From positions 13,744-52,721 of the forward strand of contig NPFB01000098.1 in the NCBI GenBank assembly GCA_014084085.1: 38,978 nt of DNA, given 5' to 3'. The DNA is from Hondaea fermentalgiana. Taxonomy: Eukaryota; Sar; Bigyra; Thraustochytrida; Thraustochytriidae. Shown piece after piece: positions 9,878-19,545 of this stretch. Every line of letters begins with the position of its first letter. Within the stretch, counting starts at the first letter, position 1. The translations under genes and the position numbers were made by a program. The notes beneath the pieces are model-generated. The model ran no database searches. It saw only the letters and a program-made list of their open reading frames with translations, and was not told the DNA's origin.

Positions 9878-10360
9878 TCTCCTTCTTCTCCTCCTCTTCC
9901 CCCTTGTTCTTCTTCTGTCGCGTCGCGGGTTTGTTCGCTCGCCGAGTCCTTTTTCGTTTCCCCCTTTACTTGTACTTTTGCAGAAGTGGGCTTGCAACGC
10001 GCGGCGTCCAAGCTCTATCGTCGTACCATACCGCTGCAGCTGCGAGGACGCAAGTCATCCAGGGCCACCGTCGCCGTCAGCACTACTACGAGTGAACTTC
10101 GAATCATCCACCAAAAGGCCGGCCCTCAGCCTGCCACTGGCCGTGGCGCGGCCGCCGCCCAGTTGCGTCAACGGTCAAATTTTCTATTCTCGGTTCCTCG
10201 TCTCAGCAACAGCAAGCAGCAGCAGGATCAATAAAAAAGGAAAAAGAAAACAAGACGCGCGGGCTCGTCGCCGTCTCCTTGCGGGGCCCAGTCTCACAAA
10301 GCCCAAGGCCCGGCGAGGGCACGCCAGCACGCCCCGCCGCGCCCCGCCACACCAAAAGCC
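9878..10360. promoter_or_regulatory. Bidirectional promoter region between the LRRC45-like gene and the kinesin gene
   Basis: 483 bases separate the two divergent ATGs. I see no gene and no obvious TATA box. The kinesin start lies in an excellent context (aaaagccATGg). The arrangement suggests joint regulation. Confidence 0.5.
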
Positions 10361-13300
10361 ATGGACGACGTGGAGGCTGGCAGTGGCTGGAACGGCCCTG
10401 CGGCGGCAGCTGGACCACAGATGCCGTTGTCCGAGGCGCTCGAGCTGCTCGAGAGGAACAGCGACGCGCGCCAGAGGCCCGGCACCGCGCCAAGGATGGC
10501 TAGCCGTGGCGGCACACCGAGCTCTCGCCCGAGGTCGGCGAAGAAACGAGCAAGGACACCGGGGCCAGAGGGGGGCGACGTCGCGGCAGGCGAAAGAGTC
10601 CTCGTCGCCGCGCGCATTCGTCCGCCTCTCCCAGGCGAGGAAATCCGTCACGTAAACAATCGCAAGGCTGTGCTTGCCGACCCATGGCAAAAGACAGTGT
10701 CTGCGTGGCTTGCGCCCTCGTCAAAGTACTCGCAAACGCCGGAAAAAGCCAAGCGAAGGACTTTCGAGTTCGACCACGTCTTTGACCCAGCCAGCTCCCA
10801 GGCCGACGTCTTTGAAAGCGTCGGTAAACCTCTCGTTGACAATGTGCTTGAAGGAATCAATGGCTGCCTTTTGGCGTACGGCCAAACAGGCGCTGGAAAA
10901 ACCTTTACGACCTTTGGCCCGCTTGGTAGCAGCGGCGCAGCCAAAACCCCCGCAGACTTGGCGCAGACCGGCCTTCTCCCGCGGATCGCCCACAGCCTCT
11001 TTGCCGAGTTGAACACCAAGGTTGAAATGGCGCGGTCTGCGGCAAAAACAGGCCGCCTACAGGTCCGCTATTCGTACGCTCTGTACGTGACGTATTACCA
11101 GATTTATTTAGATTCCTACATTCAGGATCTGCTCAATCCAACAGAACGCCAGCTCCAAATTCGTCTCATCGAGCCCAAAGCCGGATCCAGTGGCGTCGCA
11201 GCGGGCCATCAAGTGGAAGGGCTCTCCGTGCACCGCGTCACCTCCGTTGCGGAGATCATGCAGCTTCTCGTCCGCGGTGATCGTTGCAAGGTCGTTTCGC
11301 AAACGTCCATGAATGCCAAGTCTTCACGGTCGCACTCCGTCTTCACTCTTCAGCTTGTGCAACATACGAGGGGCATGGCGTCGGACGCCGCTCCGCAGAC
11401 CATGCGCGCAAAGCTTACTTGCGTCGACCTTGCAGGATCCGAACGCGTTAACCGCACGCATCCTCAAGGCTTGCAACTTGAAGAGGCCAAAAGTATAAAT
11501 CGCTCACTCTCGGCCCTGGGCAACGTCATTGCTGCGCTTGCCACGCCAGGCGCTGCGAGTAGCTTCGACACCTACCTGCTCAGCGAGGATGCTGCAGACA
11601 TCGAGGACGATACCCGGTCGCGCCGCAGCGAGGAACCTGCATTTGTGCCTTGGCGCGATTCCAAGCTTACGAGGGTCCTCCAAGACAGCCTCTCTGGCCG
11701 CGCCCGGGTCTCTCTCGTCATCAATGTTGGCCCTGGGGCCGATAACGTCAAGGAGAGCATCAATTCGCTTCTTTTTGGTCGTCGTTCCATGAGCGTTAGC
11801 CTCGAGCCGGAGGTCAATTCCAAGATCGACTACAAGCAAGTCGTCGACGATCTACAGTCCACCATGGACAAAATGGCAGCGGATTTCCAATCGCGCATGG
11901 CTGACCTGGAAAACGAACTCTTGGAAAAGAACGAACGCATCGCGACACTTTCGGCTCGCAGCCCGTCGCGCCTCGCGTCCGATGATCTCACCGCGCTGCA
12001 CAAGCAGCTCGAGGCTGAACGTCGGAGGGCACAGGAGCTACGAGAATCGCAGGAGCTTCTTGAAGACGCTCTCTTTGAGCAGCTTGAAATCAACGCCCAA
12101 GTTGAGGCCAAGGTTCGGGATGTCGAAACGGCGTCGCAGAGCGAACGTGAACATGAAGCAGATCAAACGAAGCCTGACGTCGACTTGCGAGCCCGCGTTG
12201 CCATACTTAGCGAGCAGCTTCGCGATACCGCAGTGCGCGCTGCAGGCGACCAGCAACGGGCCGACGCTCTCCAGTCCCAGCTCGACGTTGCTCTGCAGGC
12301 CAATGCAGAGCTCGAATCGGAACTCGCGCGTTGCAGGGCGATTGTCGAAGACACGCGTGGCTTTGAACTCTATCAACTCCAGCAAGAGCTGAACGAACTT
12401 CGGCAAACGCTTGCAGACCGCGAAGCGCGCTTTTCTGCTGCTGCATTGGAGTCGCCATCAAAATCACCCGAAGATCGTGTCCCCAGGTCTCCCAAGTCAA
12501 AGCGGTCTCGTCGACGCGCCAAGTCCAGGGCTCGGTCCAGATCTGCAGCTTCTAGCGCAGCCTCTCCGCAGAAACCCCCTTGCCAAGGACCTGTAGCTGG
12601 CAGTGCCGAAAACGAGCCCATTGTCTTAACCGTCGACGAGAACGAGAGTCCGTCAGAGGAGTCCGATAGCCACGCGCAGCAACAGGACCGCATAAACGAA
12701 CTTGAGGCACGTGCGCAGCGACTTGAGGAAGCTTTGCGAGACAGAGAAGAACGCTGTGCTTCTCTGGAAGCCTCGCTTGAAAATCTTCATGCCGAGGCTC
12801 GCATTGTCAAAGAAAGCCAAGACAAATGTACCGAGACGCAGAAAGATGCTTGGGCCGAGCTCAGACATGCCTTGGAGGAGAGAGCGCGTGAGGCCGAGTC
12901 GGATGCGGAAGATTTTCGGACATTGATCGAAGTCCAAAGAGGGAGCATTGCAGCGCTGGAGCAAGAACTCGAAAAGGTGCGGGCTGAGGCGTCCGAGGTT
13001 TCGCAGGCCAAAGTGCTCTCGGACGAGCATAAAGCCCATGTTCAGGCGGTTCAGGTTTTGCAACACAAACTCGCGGACGCGCAAGATCTTTGTCAGTATG
13101 AGCGAAATCGCGTTGAAATGATGCGCAAGCGTCTAGAATCTGCCGAGAGCAAGCTCGAGTCAATTTCTACGCTGCACACGGAAGAACGCGGAATCTACGA
13201 GTTTATGATCCGCGAGCTGCATGGCAATGCAGAAGATGGGACCGGCAAATCTCCCGTCGCGACCTTTGGCAAGCAACAAGACGTTACTGGGCATGACTTG

Positions 13301-13441
13301 TCAATTCGCGTCCCAGACGCGCAGGAGAGTCCGCGTAGCGATGTTTCTGAGCAACTTCTTTCTTCGCCACGCTTGCAGAGCGCTCTTCAGCGTTCCAAGC
13401 TGGCGTTGGCCAGGGCCATGGAGGCCATTAACGATGTGTGA
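10361..13441 (+). CDS. Kinesin with N-terminal motor domain and coiled-coil tail
   Basis: The protein has 1026 residues. After about 78 disordered residues comes a kinesin motor: VLVAARIRPP, the P-loop GQTGAGKT (174-181), switch I NAKSSRSHS (318-326) and switch II DLAGSE (from 356). It closes with the helix DSLSGRARVSLVINVGP and ESINSLLFGRRSM. An insert of about 35 residues, acidic and Ser-rich, lies between IAALA and PWRDSKLT (about 394-428), where most kinesins have a short loop. The neck (KIDYKQVVDDLQSTMDKM) resembles the 'F/I-DY' neck of armadillo-repeat (ARK) kinesins, but I see no ARM repeats, so the subfamily is open. The tail is coiled coil, interrupted by an SR/RS basic patch (about 700-735) and an acidic segment. 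A motor at the N-terminus predicts plus-end-directed movement. It is divergent from the LRRC45-like gene. Confidence 0.95.
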   Translation: MDDVEAGSGWNGPAAAAGPQMPLSEALELLERNSDARQRPGTAPRMASRGGTPSSRPRSAKKRARTPGPEGGDVAAGERVLVAARIRPPLPGEEIRHVNNRKAVLADPWQKTVSAWLAPSSKYSQTPEKAKRRTFEFDHVFDPASSQADVFESVGKPLVDNVLEGINGCLLAYGQTGAGKTFTTFGPLGSSGAAKTPADLAQTGLLPRIAHSLFAELNTKVEMARSAAKTGRLQVRYSYALYVTYYQIYLDSYIQDLLNPTERQLQIRLIEPKAGSSGVAAGHQVEGLSVHRVTSVAEIMQLLVRGDRCKVVSQTSMNAKSSRSHSVFTLQLVQHTRGMASDAAPQTMRAKLTCVDLAGSERVNRTHPQGLQLEEAKSINRSLSALGNVIAALATPGAASSFDTYLLSEDAADIEDDTRSRRSEEPAFVPWRDSKLTRVLQDSLSGRARVSLVINVGPGADNVKESINSLLFGRRSMSVSLEPEVNSKIDYKQVVDDLQSTMDKMAADFQSRMADLENELLEKNERIATLSARSPSRLASDDLTALHKQLEAERRRAQELRESQELLEDALFEQLEINAQVEAKVRDVETASQSEREHEADQTKPDVDLRARVAILSEQLRDTAVRAAGDQQRADALQSQLDVALQANAELESELARCRAIVEDTRGFELYQLQQELNELRQTLADREARFSAAALESPSKSPEDRVPRSPKSKRSRRRAKSRARSRSAASSAASPQKPPCQGPVAGSAENEPIVLTVDENESPSEESDSHAQQQDRINELEARAQRLEEALRDREERCASLEASLENLHAEARIVKESQDKCTETQKDAWAELRHALEERAREAESDAEDFRTLIEVQRGSIAALEQELEKVRAEASEVSQAKVLSDEHKAHVQAVQVLQHKLADAQDLCQYERNRVEMMRKRLESAESKLESISTLHTEERGIYEFMIRELHGNAEDGTGKSPVATFGKQQDVTGHDLSIRVPDAQESPRSDVSEQLLSSPRLQSALQRSKLALARAMEAINDV

Positions 13442-13828
13442 CCTTTTCCTTTCGTAGTACTCTGCAAAATAGTAGGAAGACTATGGGGAAAAGTTTGTTT
13501 TTTTGTTTTGTGATTTGAAATTTGTGATTTGGTTCATTTTGTTTTGTCCTGGCTGGCTGACAAATAATGCCAAAGAAGGAAAGAAAGGAGAAGGAAATGT
13601 GTAAAGCTGACTGCATGGTTAATTAACGTCACGTCAACAGTGTGCAGGTACGTGGATCATTGGACAGAGAGGTGACTTTCGTGTCGTTTTTGTTCTGGTT
13701 TTTTATTCTATTGACGATATTGAAAGAGAGAAGAGGAGTCCATCGGATTGCAAAACCCGCATCCTTCGACGTGCTCTACCCTCGAGTTGCACATGTTGAG
13801 AAGGCGCGACAAAGAAAACGGTTCCACG
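13442..13828. other. Convergent 3' region between the kinesin and Cdc73 genes
   Basis: The DNA is T-rich and contains the likely 3' UTRs of both genes. No gene is seen. A minus-strand AATAAA is listed separately. Confidence 0.5.
13702..13707 (-). terminator. Candidate poly(A) signal of the Cdc73 gene
   Basis: AATAAA on the minus strand, about 122 bases after the Cdc73 stop codon (TAG), in T-rich plus-strand DNA. The position is plausible but not proven. Confidence 0.35.
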
Positions 13829-15061
13829 CTATGCAATTTTGATAATACCCGACGCAAGCAAGTCTGGCTTGCGATGCACGAGAAAATGCTCCACCTCATC
13901 CCAAACGCGATGTTGCTGCAGCGAGTCCTGGTGTCGACTCTCCTTCTTCAACGGAATTTTCACGACATTCCAGTCACTAATGTGCGGCTCAAGCTTTTTG
14001 TCATCAAAGTAAATGTGAATGCCGCGGCAGGCGTCAAAGATCTGCGCAGTGTCCTTGAGCTTCCAGTCTTTGAACTGCCAAGTTGGCCCAAAGGTGATCA
14101 CGGCCGCCAGGCGCTTCCAGTGCTGGTCCTGGAAGCGTTTGACCGAGTCGACGATTTTGAATCGCACAAAGCCATGCTCTCCAAGTTTCTTCTCGAGGTA
14201 GATCTCAGATTTTCGCGTCGGGTCGCGACGTTTAGCTTCGGCGGCGTGCACGAATTTACCCTCGAGCAAAAAGTCGCGCACGTTGTAAAGATTGATTGGC
14301 GCGGTAGGCGCCGCCGGGACTACAATGATGGGGCACCCGATAATTAGCCGCCGCTTCTTTTCCGCCGGTCCAGAAGACCCATTCATGTTGTGGCTTGACT
14401 TGGCCCGCTGCGCCTCGCCCACAAGACGCATAACGTCTGCTGCAAAGTTATGGGAGCTCATTAAGACGTTAATGCGGTCTCTGCGGACGCCTTCGCGACG
14501 CTGGATCTTGCGCAAGAGAAGGTCTTCTGGTGTCTGCTTTGGCCGCCCGCCTTCGACTCCAGCGCCGCCTTCGTCTGCCTGCGAGCTTCCCTGTTGGCCC
14601 CGCCCACCTGCTTGCTGCTGGGATCGCGTCTGCTGCTGATTGGCATCGTCGGCACCAGCGCCTGTCGCAGTTGCTGCCCCTGCGGCCCCTTTGCCGCTCG
14701 AATCGCCCTCAATGTAGAAATGCTTGCTCACCGACTTGGTCGTTCCCTGCAGATACGAGAGCAGCTCGCGACCGGCGATAAACTGAATGGAGATGATGTT
14801 TGGAAACCTTTGCTTTTCCTTGGCGTGCTCCTTGTGGTACACGGTGCGGTTGCTGCTGTGCATAACGTACAAGGCGATCGTCCCGACGGAGAGCGGTTTG
14901 CCATCGCTCGTTCGCAGCGCGGTCTCCATATCCTTGGGTAGCTTCGAGCCGTCTGCGAACTCCACGTCCGCCCCGGCATCCTTGAGTTCCTCCTTGGCAC
15001 TCACCGCCGCGCGCAGCTTCGCCAGCGCTTCTGCGCCCGTCGTCGCAGCCGTCGCCGCCAT
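13829..15061 (-). CDS. CDC73: Cdc73 / parafibromin, subunit of the Paf1 transcription elongation complex
   Basis: The protein has 410 residues from the ATG at 15061 (context agcATGg), close to yeast Cdc73 (about 393) and shorter than human parafibromin (about 531). Cdc73 works in the nucleus as a subunit of Paf1C on elongating RNA polymerase II. The N-terminal part has the conserved stretch around LSVGTIALYVMHSS. A Gln/Gly-rich linker (about 121-175) follows. The conserved middle helix with KIQRREGVRRDRINVL (185-200) comes next. The C-terminal Ras-like domain (about 240-408) has PIIVVPAAPTAPINLYNV, FKDWKLKD, IFDACRGIHIYFDD and the final HRKPDLL segment. All of these are family hallmarks. It is on the same strand as importin-5, 512 bases away. 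Confidence 0.94.
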   Translation of the reverse strand: MAATAATTGAEALAKLRAAVSAKEELKDAGADVEFADGSKLPKDMETALRTSDGKPLSVGTIALYVMHSSNRTVYHKEHAKEKQRFPNIISIQFIAGRELLSYLQGTTKSVSKHFYIEGDSSGKGAAGAATATGAGADDANQQQTRSQQQAGGRGQQGSSQADEGGAGVEGGRPKQTPEDLLLRKIQRREGVRRDRINVLMSSHNFAADVMRLVGEAQRAKSSHNMNGSSGPAEKKRRLIIGCPIIVVPAAPTAPINLYNVRDFLLEGKFVHAAEAKRRDPTRKSEIYLEKKLGEHGFVRFKIVDSVKRFQDQHWKRLAAVITFGPTWQFKDWKLKDTAQIFDACRGIHIYFDDKKLEPHISDWNVVKIPLKKESRHQDSLQQHRVWDEVEHFLVHRKPDLLASGIIKIA

Positions 15062-15573
15062 GCTTGCTCCCTGTCTCGTTTCTTCTATTGCCCCCTCCGC
15101 GCGCGCGCGCTGCGCTGCCCTGGCAGGTGTGGCTTCGCTTCGCTCGGCTCGGCGCGGCGCGGCGCGGCTTCGCTGCGCTTGGCCCGGCGCGGCGCGGCGC
15201 GGCGTGGCGGCTCGGCTCGGCCGCTCGCTCGCTCGCTCGCGCGCTGAAGGATCACGTTATGAAAAGGCGTGAAAAGGCCAAAAAGCTAAGGCGAAAGCAA
15301 GAAGGGGCAAAAGCACACAAGCAAGTGGTGGAAGCGATGACGGAGGCGGAAGCGATGATGAAAAGAGTTGAGTGAAGAAGCGGGAACCCAAAGGAAGAAT
15401 GCCATGTCCGTGGGATCGCACGGAGAGCGCCTGCCGCGCGAAAAAGACGGGCCAACGTCATCTCAGGTATACGTCGGGAAACGGTTTTTGGTCGCGCGAA
15501 CAAAGTCGCTCGCTGCATCATTTTCACACAGCGCAGGAAACTTGAAGAAAAAAGATAAAATTAGAATGCATAC
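15062..15573. promoter_or_regulatory. Upstream region of Cdc73 and 3' flank of importin-5
   Basis: It contains GGCGC-rich and GCTC-type tracts (about 15155-15242), then an A/G-rich stretch. No gene is seen; open frames here are compositional. Confidence 0.45.
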
Positions 15574-18500
15574 TCATGAAAGAAGGTCCTGAATAACCTG
15601 CTGCGAGGCCTGCGGAAGCTGCGCAACCATGCGTTGCGCATCCGGTGCAGACTTTAGCATGGAAGATAAAAGGTCCGGGAGTGCTTCCTCCGTGTACTTG
15701 TCGACAATGTCCTTGAGGTCGTCGTCGTCGGCGCCAGATTCGGCAGTCTTCTCGTTTTCGGTGACGGTAGCCAAGAGTGCGGCAAGAACACGAAGGATCT
15801 GTGAAAGGTTGGCCTGGTTGGGACCGAGTACGCCAGCGTCGTTCTCCGCGAGCAGGCGGACAAGCAGCCTGTGCGAGTACTTGGCCTCGGCAAGGTCTTC
15901 GGTTAGTGGGAGATGCTGCAGCCAAAGCTGCATGAGTTCGGTGGCGGGCACATTTTGCTTGTGGTGTGCGTAAACCTTGCCCAAGACGGATACGGCATTC
16001 TCTGTGACGTCAATGTTATCCTCCTCGCGAGCGTCGGGCTGCGTGATGATCGTCGACAACAGCTGGACGACGCGGCCCGCGTCTTGCGCGAACCGCTTTG
16101 GCGCGTGCTCCGCAACTTGCCCAATGCCATAAATGGCGCTCTGCTGCAGAGGCTCATGGTCGCTCTGCGCATATTGGATCATGGCAGGATAGCAGGTGTC
16201 CAAGTACTTGTGGGCGCCGGCACCTCCGTACTCGATAATGTCGTCATACAAACACATGGCGTTGTGCCGCAGCGCGTCGCTTTGGTCGACAAGAATGACC
16301 TGCAGAAACGGGTGCAGGATCTCGTCAAAGACGGGAAGCACGGGAGGGCCAATGAGCTTGAGAATGTAGCCAATGCTGTCAATGATGTCGGTCATGAACT
16401 CCGTCTCCCACTCGTTGAGCTCTTCCATGTACTCTTCGATAGCCTCGGCTTCGTAGCCCGCATTGTTCATGCGCAGAACGGCCTCTGCGCGGCGCTGCAC
16501 GCTCCGAGCCGCAACGCTGCGCAGCACATTGACCATCTGCGGGACAAGCTGAAGAGGCGGCACGAGTTCCGGCTGAGGGCGGCCACTTTCCTCGTCATAG
16601 TCTTCGCCACCAGAGAACCAGCAGATGCGCATGCATCGCTCAAAAGCGCTTGCGAACCCAGCGCGGTGCTCGGGCCCCGAGCTGTGCTCCAGAGGATCCT
16701 CGTCCGGATCCGTTTGACTTGCCTGCTCCAGTCCAGACAGCAGCGCGGTGCAAATTGTCACGAGCAGCTTTTGCGCGGGCTCCATGGTATGGCCCTGCTC
16801 AAAGAGCGACTTCCAGGCGGCGTGCAGCAGCGAGGCCGCACCTTCCGCGGCCTTAACGGCGGCGTACACGTTGAGCTTGTCGTTGATGGCAGGCAGAACC
16901 ACCGTGAGAGCCTCCTCGAGAAATGGGCTCATCCCGGCTCCCACGGCGTCGGCAATGCTATCGAGCGCATCGAGAGCATTGACGCGCATCTGCAGCACGT
17001 AAACATTGGCCGTCACCCGGTACGTTCCCGCGCCGCGGACATCCTTGGTCACGGTAGCCAGACCATTCGAGTCGTCGAGCATACCGGCAGCCGCGGCTTC
17101 GGCAGAAGAGGAGCCAGCCGCACCATTTCCGTCGCCGGCAAGTACATCTTGTACGTTGAGACCAACGTCCATGTCCAGGGCACGGTAAATGATAGGCAGC
17201 ACATGTGGCAGGTACGGGACAAAGTCGTCGCCCAGGACCACCGAGACTCGCTTGCAAAAGTCGAAGATTCCGTCCTGCGCCAAAAAGTCGTCCGCGCTTG
17301 CCTGCAACAAGAGACCCATGACCTCGTCGGCGTCCTTTTGGAAGCGTTCCTTGCCCACGGCCTCGGCAATGGCAGCGATGCATGACATCGCGGCGCCGCG
17401 CAGCGCACCTCCGCCGCGCACTGCGTCCTGATTGCCCTCACCGCCGTTCTGGCGCGAAGACACGGGTGCCTGGCCTGCGGGGGCGGCAATGACCTGCTTG
17501 ATGCCGGGAACAAGTTCCTCGTAAAAGGCGCCAAATCCGGCGCCCGCCACAGCGGCCACCTGCCCTAGCGCCATCATGGCGTCCTCTTGGAGCCCGACGC
17601 TGCCGTTTTGCAGGCAGGCCACCAGAGCGCGAATGAGCCTCTGCGTCTGAGGGCCCTCAATCTGCTCCGTGGGACAGAGCTCCTCGTCAAGAAAGGCTTC
17701 AAGACCTCTGCACGCGCATGACCGCACGACCGGGGCCGAGGCGCCCGCCTCGAGGACCGCGAGCATCGTGCTGAGAATCGAAGCGCCCATCTCTGCATTG
17801 TCGTCACGAAAGGCCCCCTTGAGGCCCGGCGAGAGGACGAGCTCCCGCAGCGCCGCAAGCGCCATGTACTGCACGCGCGAGTCGGCGTCTCTGCACAAAT
17901 TCTGCGTCGAGTGCACAAGATCCCCCAGCGAGGATCGCATTTGCTTGCCGAGCGCGCCCGCGAGAACGCCCATCGAGGAAACGCCCGCAAGTCGCTCCGC
18001 CGGAGCGCCCGACTGCAAAGCTGGAACGATCGACTTGAAGATGGCCGAGAGAAAGTTCTCCTTGTCGGCTTCCGCCGAGACACTGGCAGCCAGGGTCTCC
18101 AGCGAAGAAAGCGCGCTCCCACGCATTCCTGGGCTTAGCACGAGAAGCATGTCCGCAGGCGAGGGGTGAAAGTCCTCGGCCCAATCGTCGAGCCAGTCCT
18201 CGTCTTCGCATTGAAGACGGAGCAGGAGCCTGAGGAGATTGTCAACAAAGCCGGCGTCTCCGCCGAGAGCCAGCTTGGAGCGTTTTCGAGCCAACTCCAC
18301 AAAGAGCGACAGCGCTTGGCAGCGCGTACCATCGTCAAGCGATGCACGCTCAGCGAGCTGCAGCAGAGAAACGCACATAGGGCCCAGAGATTTGTCAAAG
18401 GCCCACATGCACTTGGCGCTCAGCGCGTCGAGTGCCTCGAGCATGCGCACGGCCTGATCCTGGGCGCGCTGCGAGCTGTTCTCTCCCAGCCCGCGCGAAA

Positions 18501-19137
18501 CGGCGTCAAGCATTGCAGGGAGGGCGTCTTCCAGGAAAGATCGAAGTTCCTGCGGACGCTCAAAGCTAAGAGCCACTTGGCACACGGCTTCGGACGCAAA
18601 GAGTTGCGTCTCCACTTCTTGTGTCTGCTGCACGCACTGGCCAAGCACCTCAATCACCCTGCGTACATGAGGTTTGACCAGATCGAAGCAGAACTCGGCG
18701 AGCTTGCCCAGCAAAAAGAGAAAGACGACGCGCTTTTCCGATCCAACCTTGCTCAATTGCTCGATCGCCCATCCCACGAGCTGGCCGTTCTGAGCCAGCT
18801 CCTGAGCCGGGACGACGACCAGCGCGTGAACGGCCATCATGTCTAGTCGCACATTGTCTTCCCTTTCCAGAAGATCGACAATGAGTTTGACGGCGCCCTG
18901 CTTCGTGTGCGCGGCCATGTTGTGCCAAGCCTCTCCACGAATTGCGCGTCGAGTGAGGACCAAGGCCAAGTGCCGGCTCGCGAGATCCACTTGTGCTGAT
19001 GCAGCATTCTCAACCAGCGACGCCACGACGCGTCCAGGGTCAGCTTTGAGCATCTCATGGTACACCTTCTCCGCTTGCCCTCGCGTGTTGTTGTCCACGG
19101 AAAGGAGCGCCGAAAGGACCTGCGTGAGCTCAACCAT
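15574..19137 (-). CDS. Importin-5 / karyopherin beta-3 (Kap121-type) nuclear import receptor
   Basis: The protein has 1187 residues from the ATG at 19137 (gacgATGg). The frame is open 86 codons further upstream but begins at a GTG and is low in complexity. The protein is a solenoid of HEAT repeats throughout. It starts with the importin-beta N-terminal repeat (NNTRGQAEKVYHEM), continues with ALVLTRRAIRGEAWHNM, and ends with a region very close to IPO5/Kap121 (FMTDIIDSIGYILKLIG, PVFDEILHPFLQVIL, MCLYDDIIEYGG, NIDVTENAVSVLGKVYAHH, GVLGPNQANLSQIL). It carries cargo such as ribosomal proteins and histones into the nucleus under RanGTP control. It is about 90 residues longer than animal or yeast members, apparently through loop insertions such as the Gly/Ala/Ser stretch near the middle. 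Family assignment is secure; a split between IPO5 and IPO4 is less so. Confidence 0.92.
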   Translation of the reverse strand: MVELTQVLSALLSVDNNTRGQAEKVYHEMLKADPGRVVASLVENAASAQVDLASRHLALVLTRRAIRGEAWHNMAAHTKQGAVKLIVDLLEREDNVRLDMMAVHALVVVPAQELAQNGQLVGWAIEQLSKVGSEKRVVFLFLLGKLAEFCFDLVKPHVRRVIEVLGQCVQQTQEVETQLFASEAVCQVALSFERPQELRSFLEDALPAMLDAVSRGLGENSSQRAQDQAVRMLEALDALSAKCMWAFDKSLGPMCVSLLQLAERASLDDGTRCQALSLFVELARKRSKLALGGDAGFVDNLLRLLLRLQCEDEDWLDDWAEDFHPSPADMLLVLSPGMRGSALSSLETLAASVSAEADKENFLSAIFKSIVPALQSGAPAERLAGVSSMGVLAGALGKQMRSSLGDLVHSTQNLCRDADSRVQYMALAALRELVLSPGLKGAFRDDNAEMGASILSTMLAVLEAGASAPVVRSCACRGLEAFLDEELCPTEQIEGPQTQRLIRALVACLQNGSVGLQEDAMMALGQVAAVAGAGFGAFYEELVPGIKQVIAAPAGQAPVSSRQNGGEGNQDAVRGGGALRGAAMSCIAAIAEAVGKERFQKDADEVMGLLLQASADDFLAQDGIFDFCKRVSVVLGDDFVPYLPHVLPIIYRALDMDVGLNVQDVLAGDGNGAAGSSSAEAAAAGMLDDSNGLATVTKDVRGAGTYRVTANVYVLQMRVNALDALDSIADAVGAGMSPFLEEALTVVLPAINDKLNVYAAVKAAEGAASLLHAAWKSLFEQGHTMEPAQKLLVTICTALLSGLEQASQTDPDEDPLEHSSGPEHRAGFASAFERCMRICWFSGGEDYDEESGRPQPELVPPLQLVPQMVNVLRSVAARSVQRRAEAVLRMNNAGYEAEAIEEYMEELNEWETEFMTDIIDSIGYILKLIGPPVLPVFDEILHPFLQVILVDQSDALRHNAMCLYDDIIEYGGAGAHKYLDTCYPAMIQYAQSDHEPLQQSAIYGIGQVAEHAPKRFAQDAGRVVQLLSTIITQPDAREEDNIDVTENAVSVLGKVYAHHKQNVPATELMQLWLQHLPLTEDLAEAKYSHRLLVRLLAENDAGVLGPNQANLSQILRVLAALLATVTENEKTAESGADDDDLKDIVDKYTEEALPDLLSSMLKSAPDAQRMVAQLPQASQQVIQDLLS

Positions 19138-19390
19138 CGTCCCCTTCGCAAAACGAAATCGCTTCACTCCCGCTCGTTGCTCTCTTGCTTTCTTCTCTCT
19201 TTCTCTATCTGTCTGTGCTCGTAAGGGTCTTGACGTCCCTGAGCGTGCCGCTTTGCTTTCTCCGCCCGCTCGCGCTCTACACCTCCTCCGACCGCTCCGC
19301 GCTCTCTTTTGGAGTGCTGCGCTATGCGGTGATGAGTTTCTGCTCTCGCGATCCTCTGGCAACCCTGCGTGTGCTACTGGCGAAGTTCTA
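19138..19390. promoter_or_regulatory. Probable promoter and leader of importin-5
   Basis: Pyrimidine-rich on the plus strand (CTCTTGCTTTCTTCTC-like), so purine-rich in the leader. No gene. Confidence 0.4.
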
Positions 19391-19391
19391 A

Positions 19392-19426
19392 CCACCTAAC
19401 CGTCATTTGGCGTGGTCGTTAGGTGG
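19392..19426. repeat. 9-bp perfect inverted repeat (hairpin) next to a G tract
   Basis: CCACCTAAC (19392-19400) and GTTAGGTGG (19418-19426) are exact complements separated by 17 bases. The right arm runs directly into the G tract. Confidence 0.85.
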
Positions 19427-19455
19427 GTGGGTGGGGGGGGGGGGGGGGGGGGGGG
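19422..19455 (+). repeat. G-rich tract with a 23-base G run, potential G-quadruplex
   Basis: GGTGGGTGGGT is followed by 23 consecutive G. Four or more G-triplets with single-base spacers satisfy the simple quadruplex pattern. Such runs are also prone to sequencing error, so the exact length is uncertain. Confidence 0.85.
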
Positions 19456-19545
19456 AGAAGCACGAGCAGTGCCAATGGTTGCTGCAGCTGGAAAGAGCAC
19501 TTGGCGTCTTGTGCGTCTGGATTGTGTAAGAACTCTTGGCTTCGA

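Noticed and set aside
15913..17385. 490-codon frame antisense to importin-5
   Set aside because: Same codon-bias shadow; no recognisable domain, and the sense strand is a secure HEAT-repeat protein.
19138..19395. 86-residue N-terminal extension of importin-5
   Set aside because: It would start at GTG, is Arg/Ser/Ala-rich, and the importin N-terminal repeat begins right after the ATG at 19137.
19418..19432. Telomere-like TTAGG sequence
   Set aside because: Only one TTAGG word occurs before the G run; there is no TTAGGG array, and genes continue on both sides.
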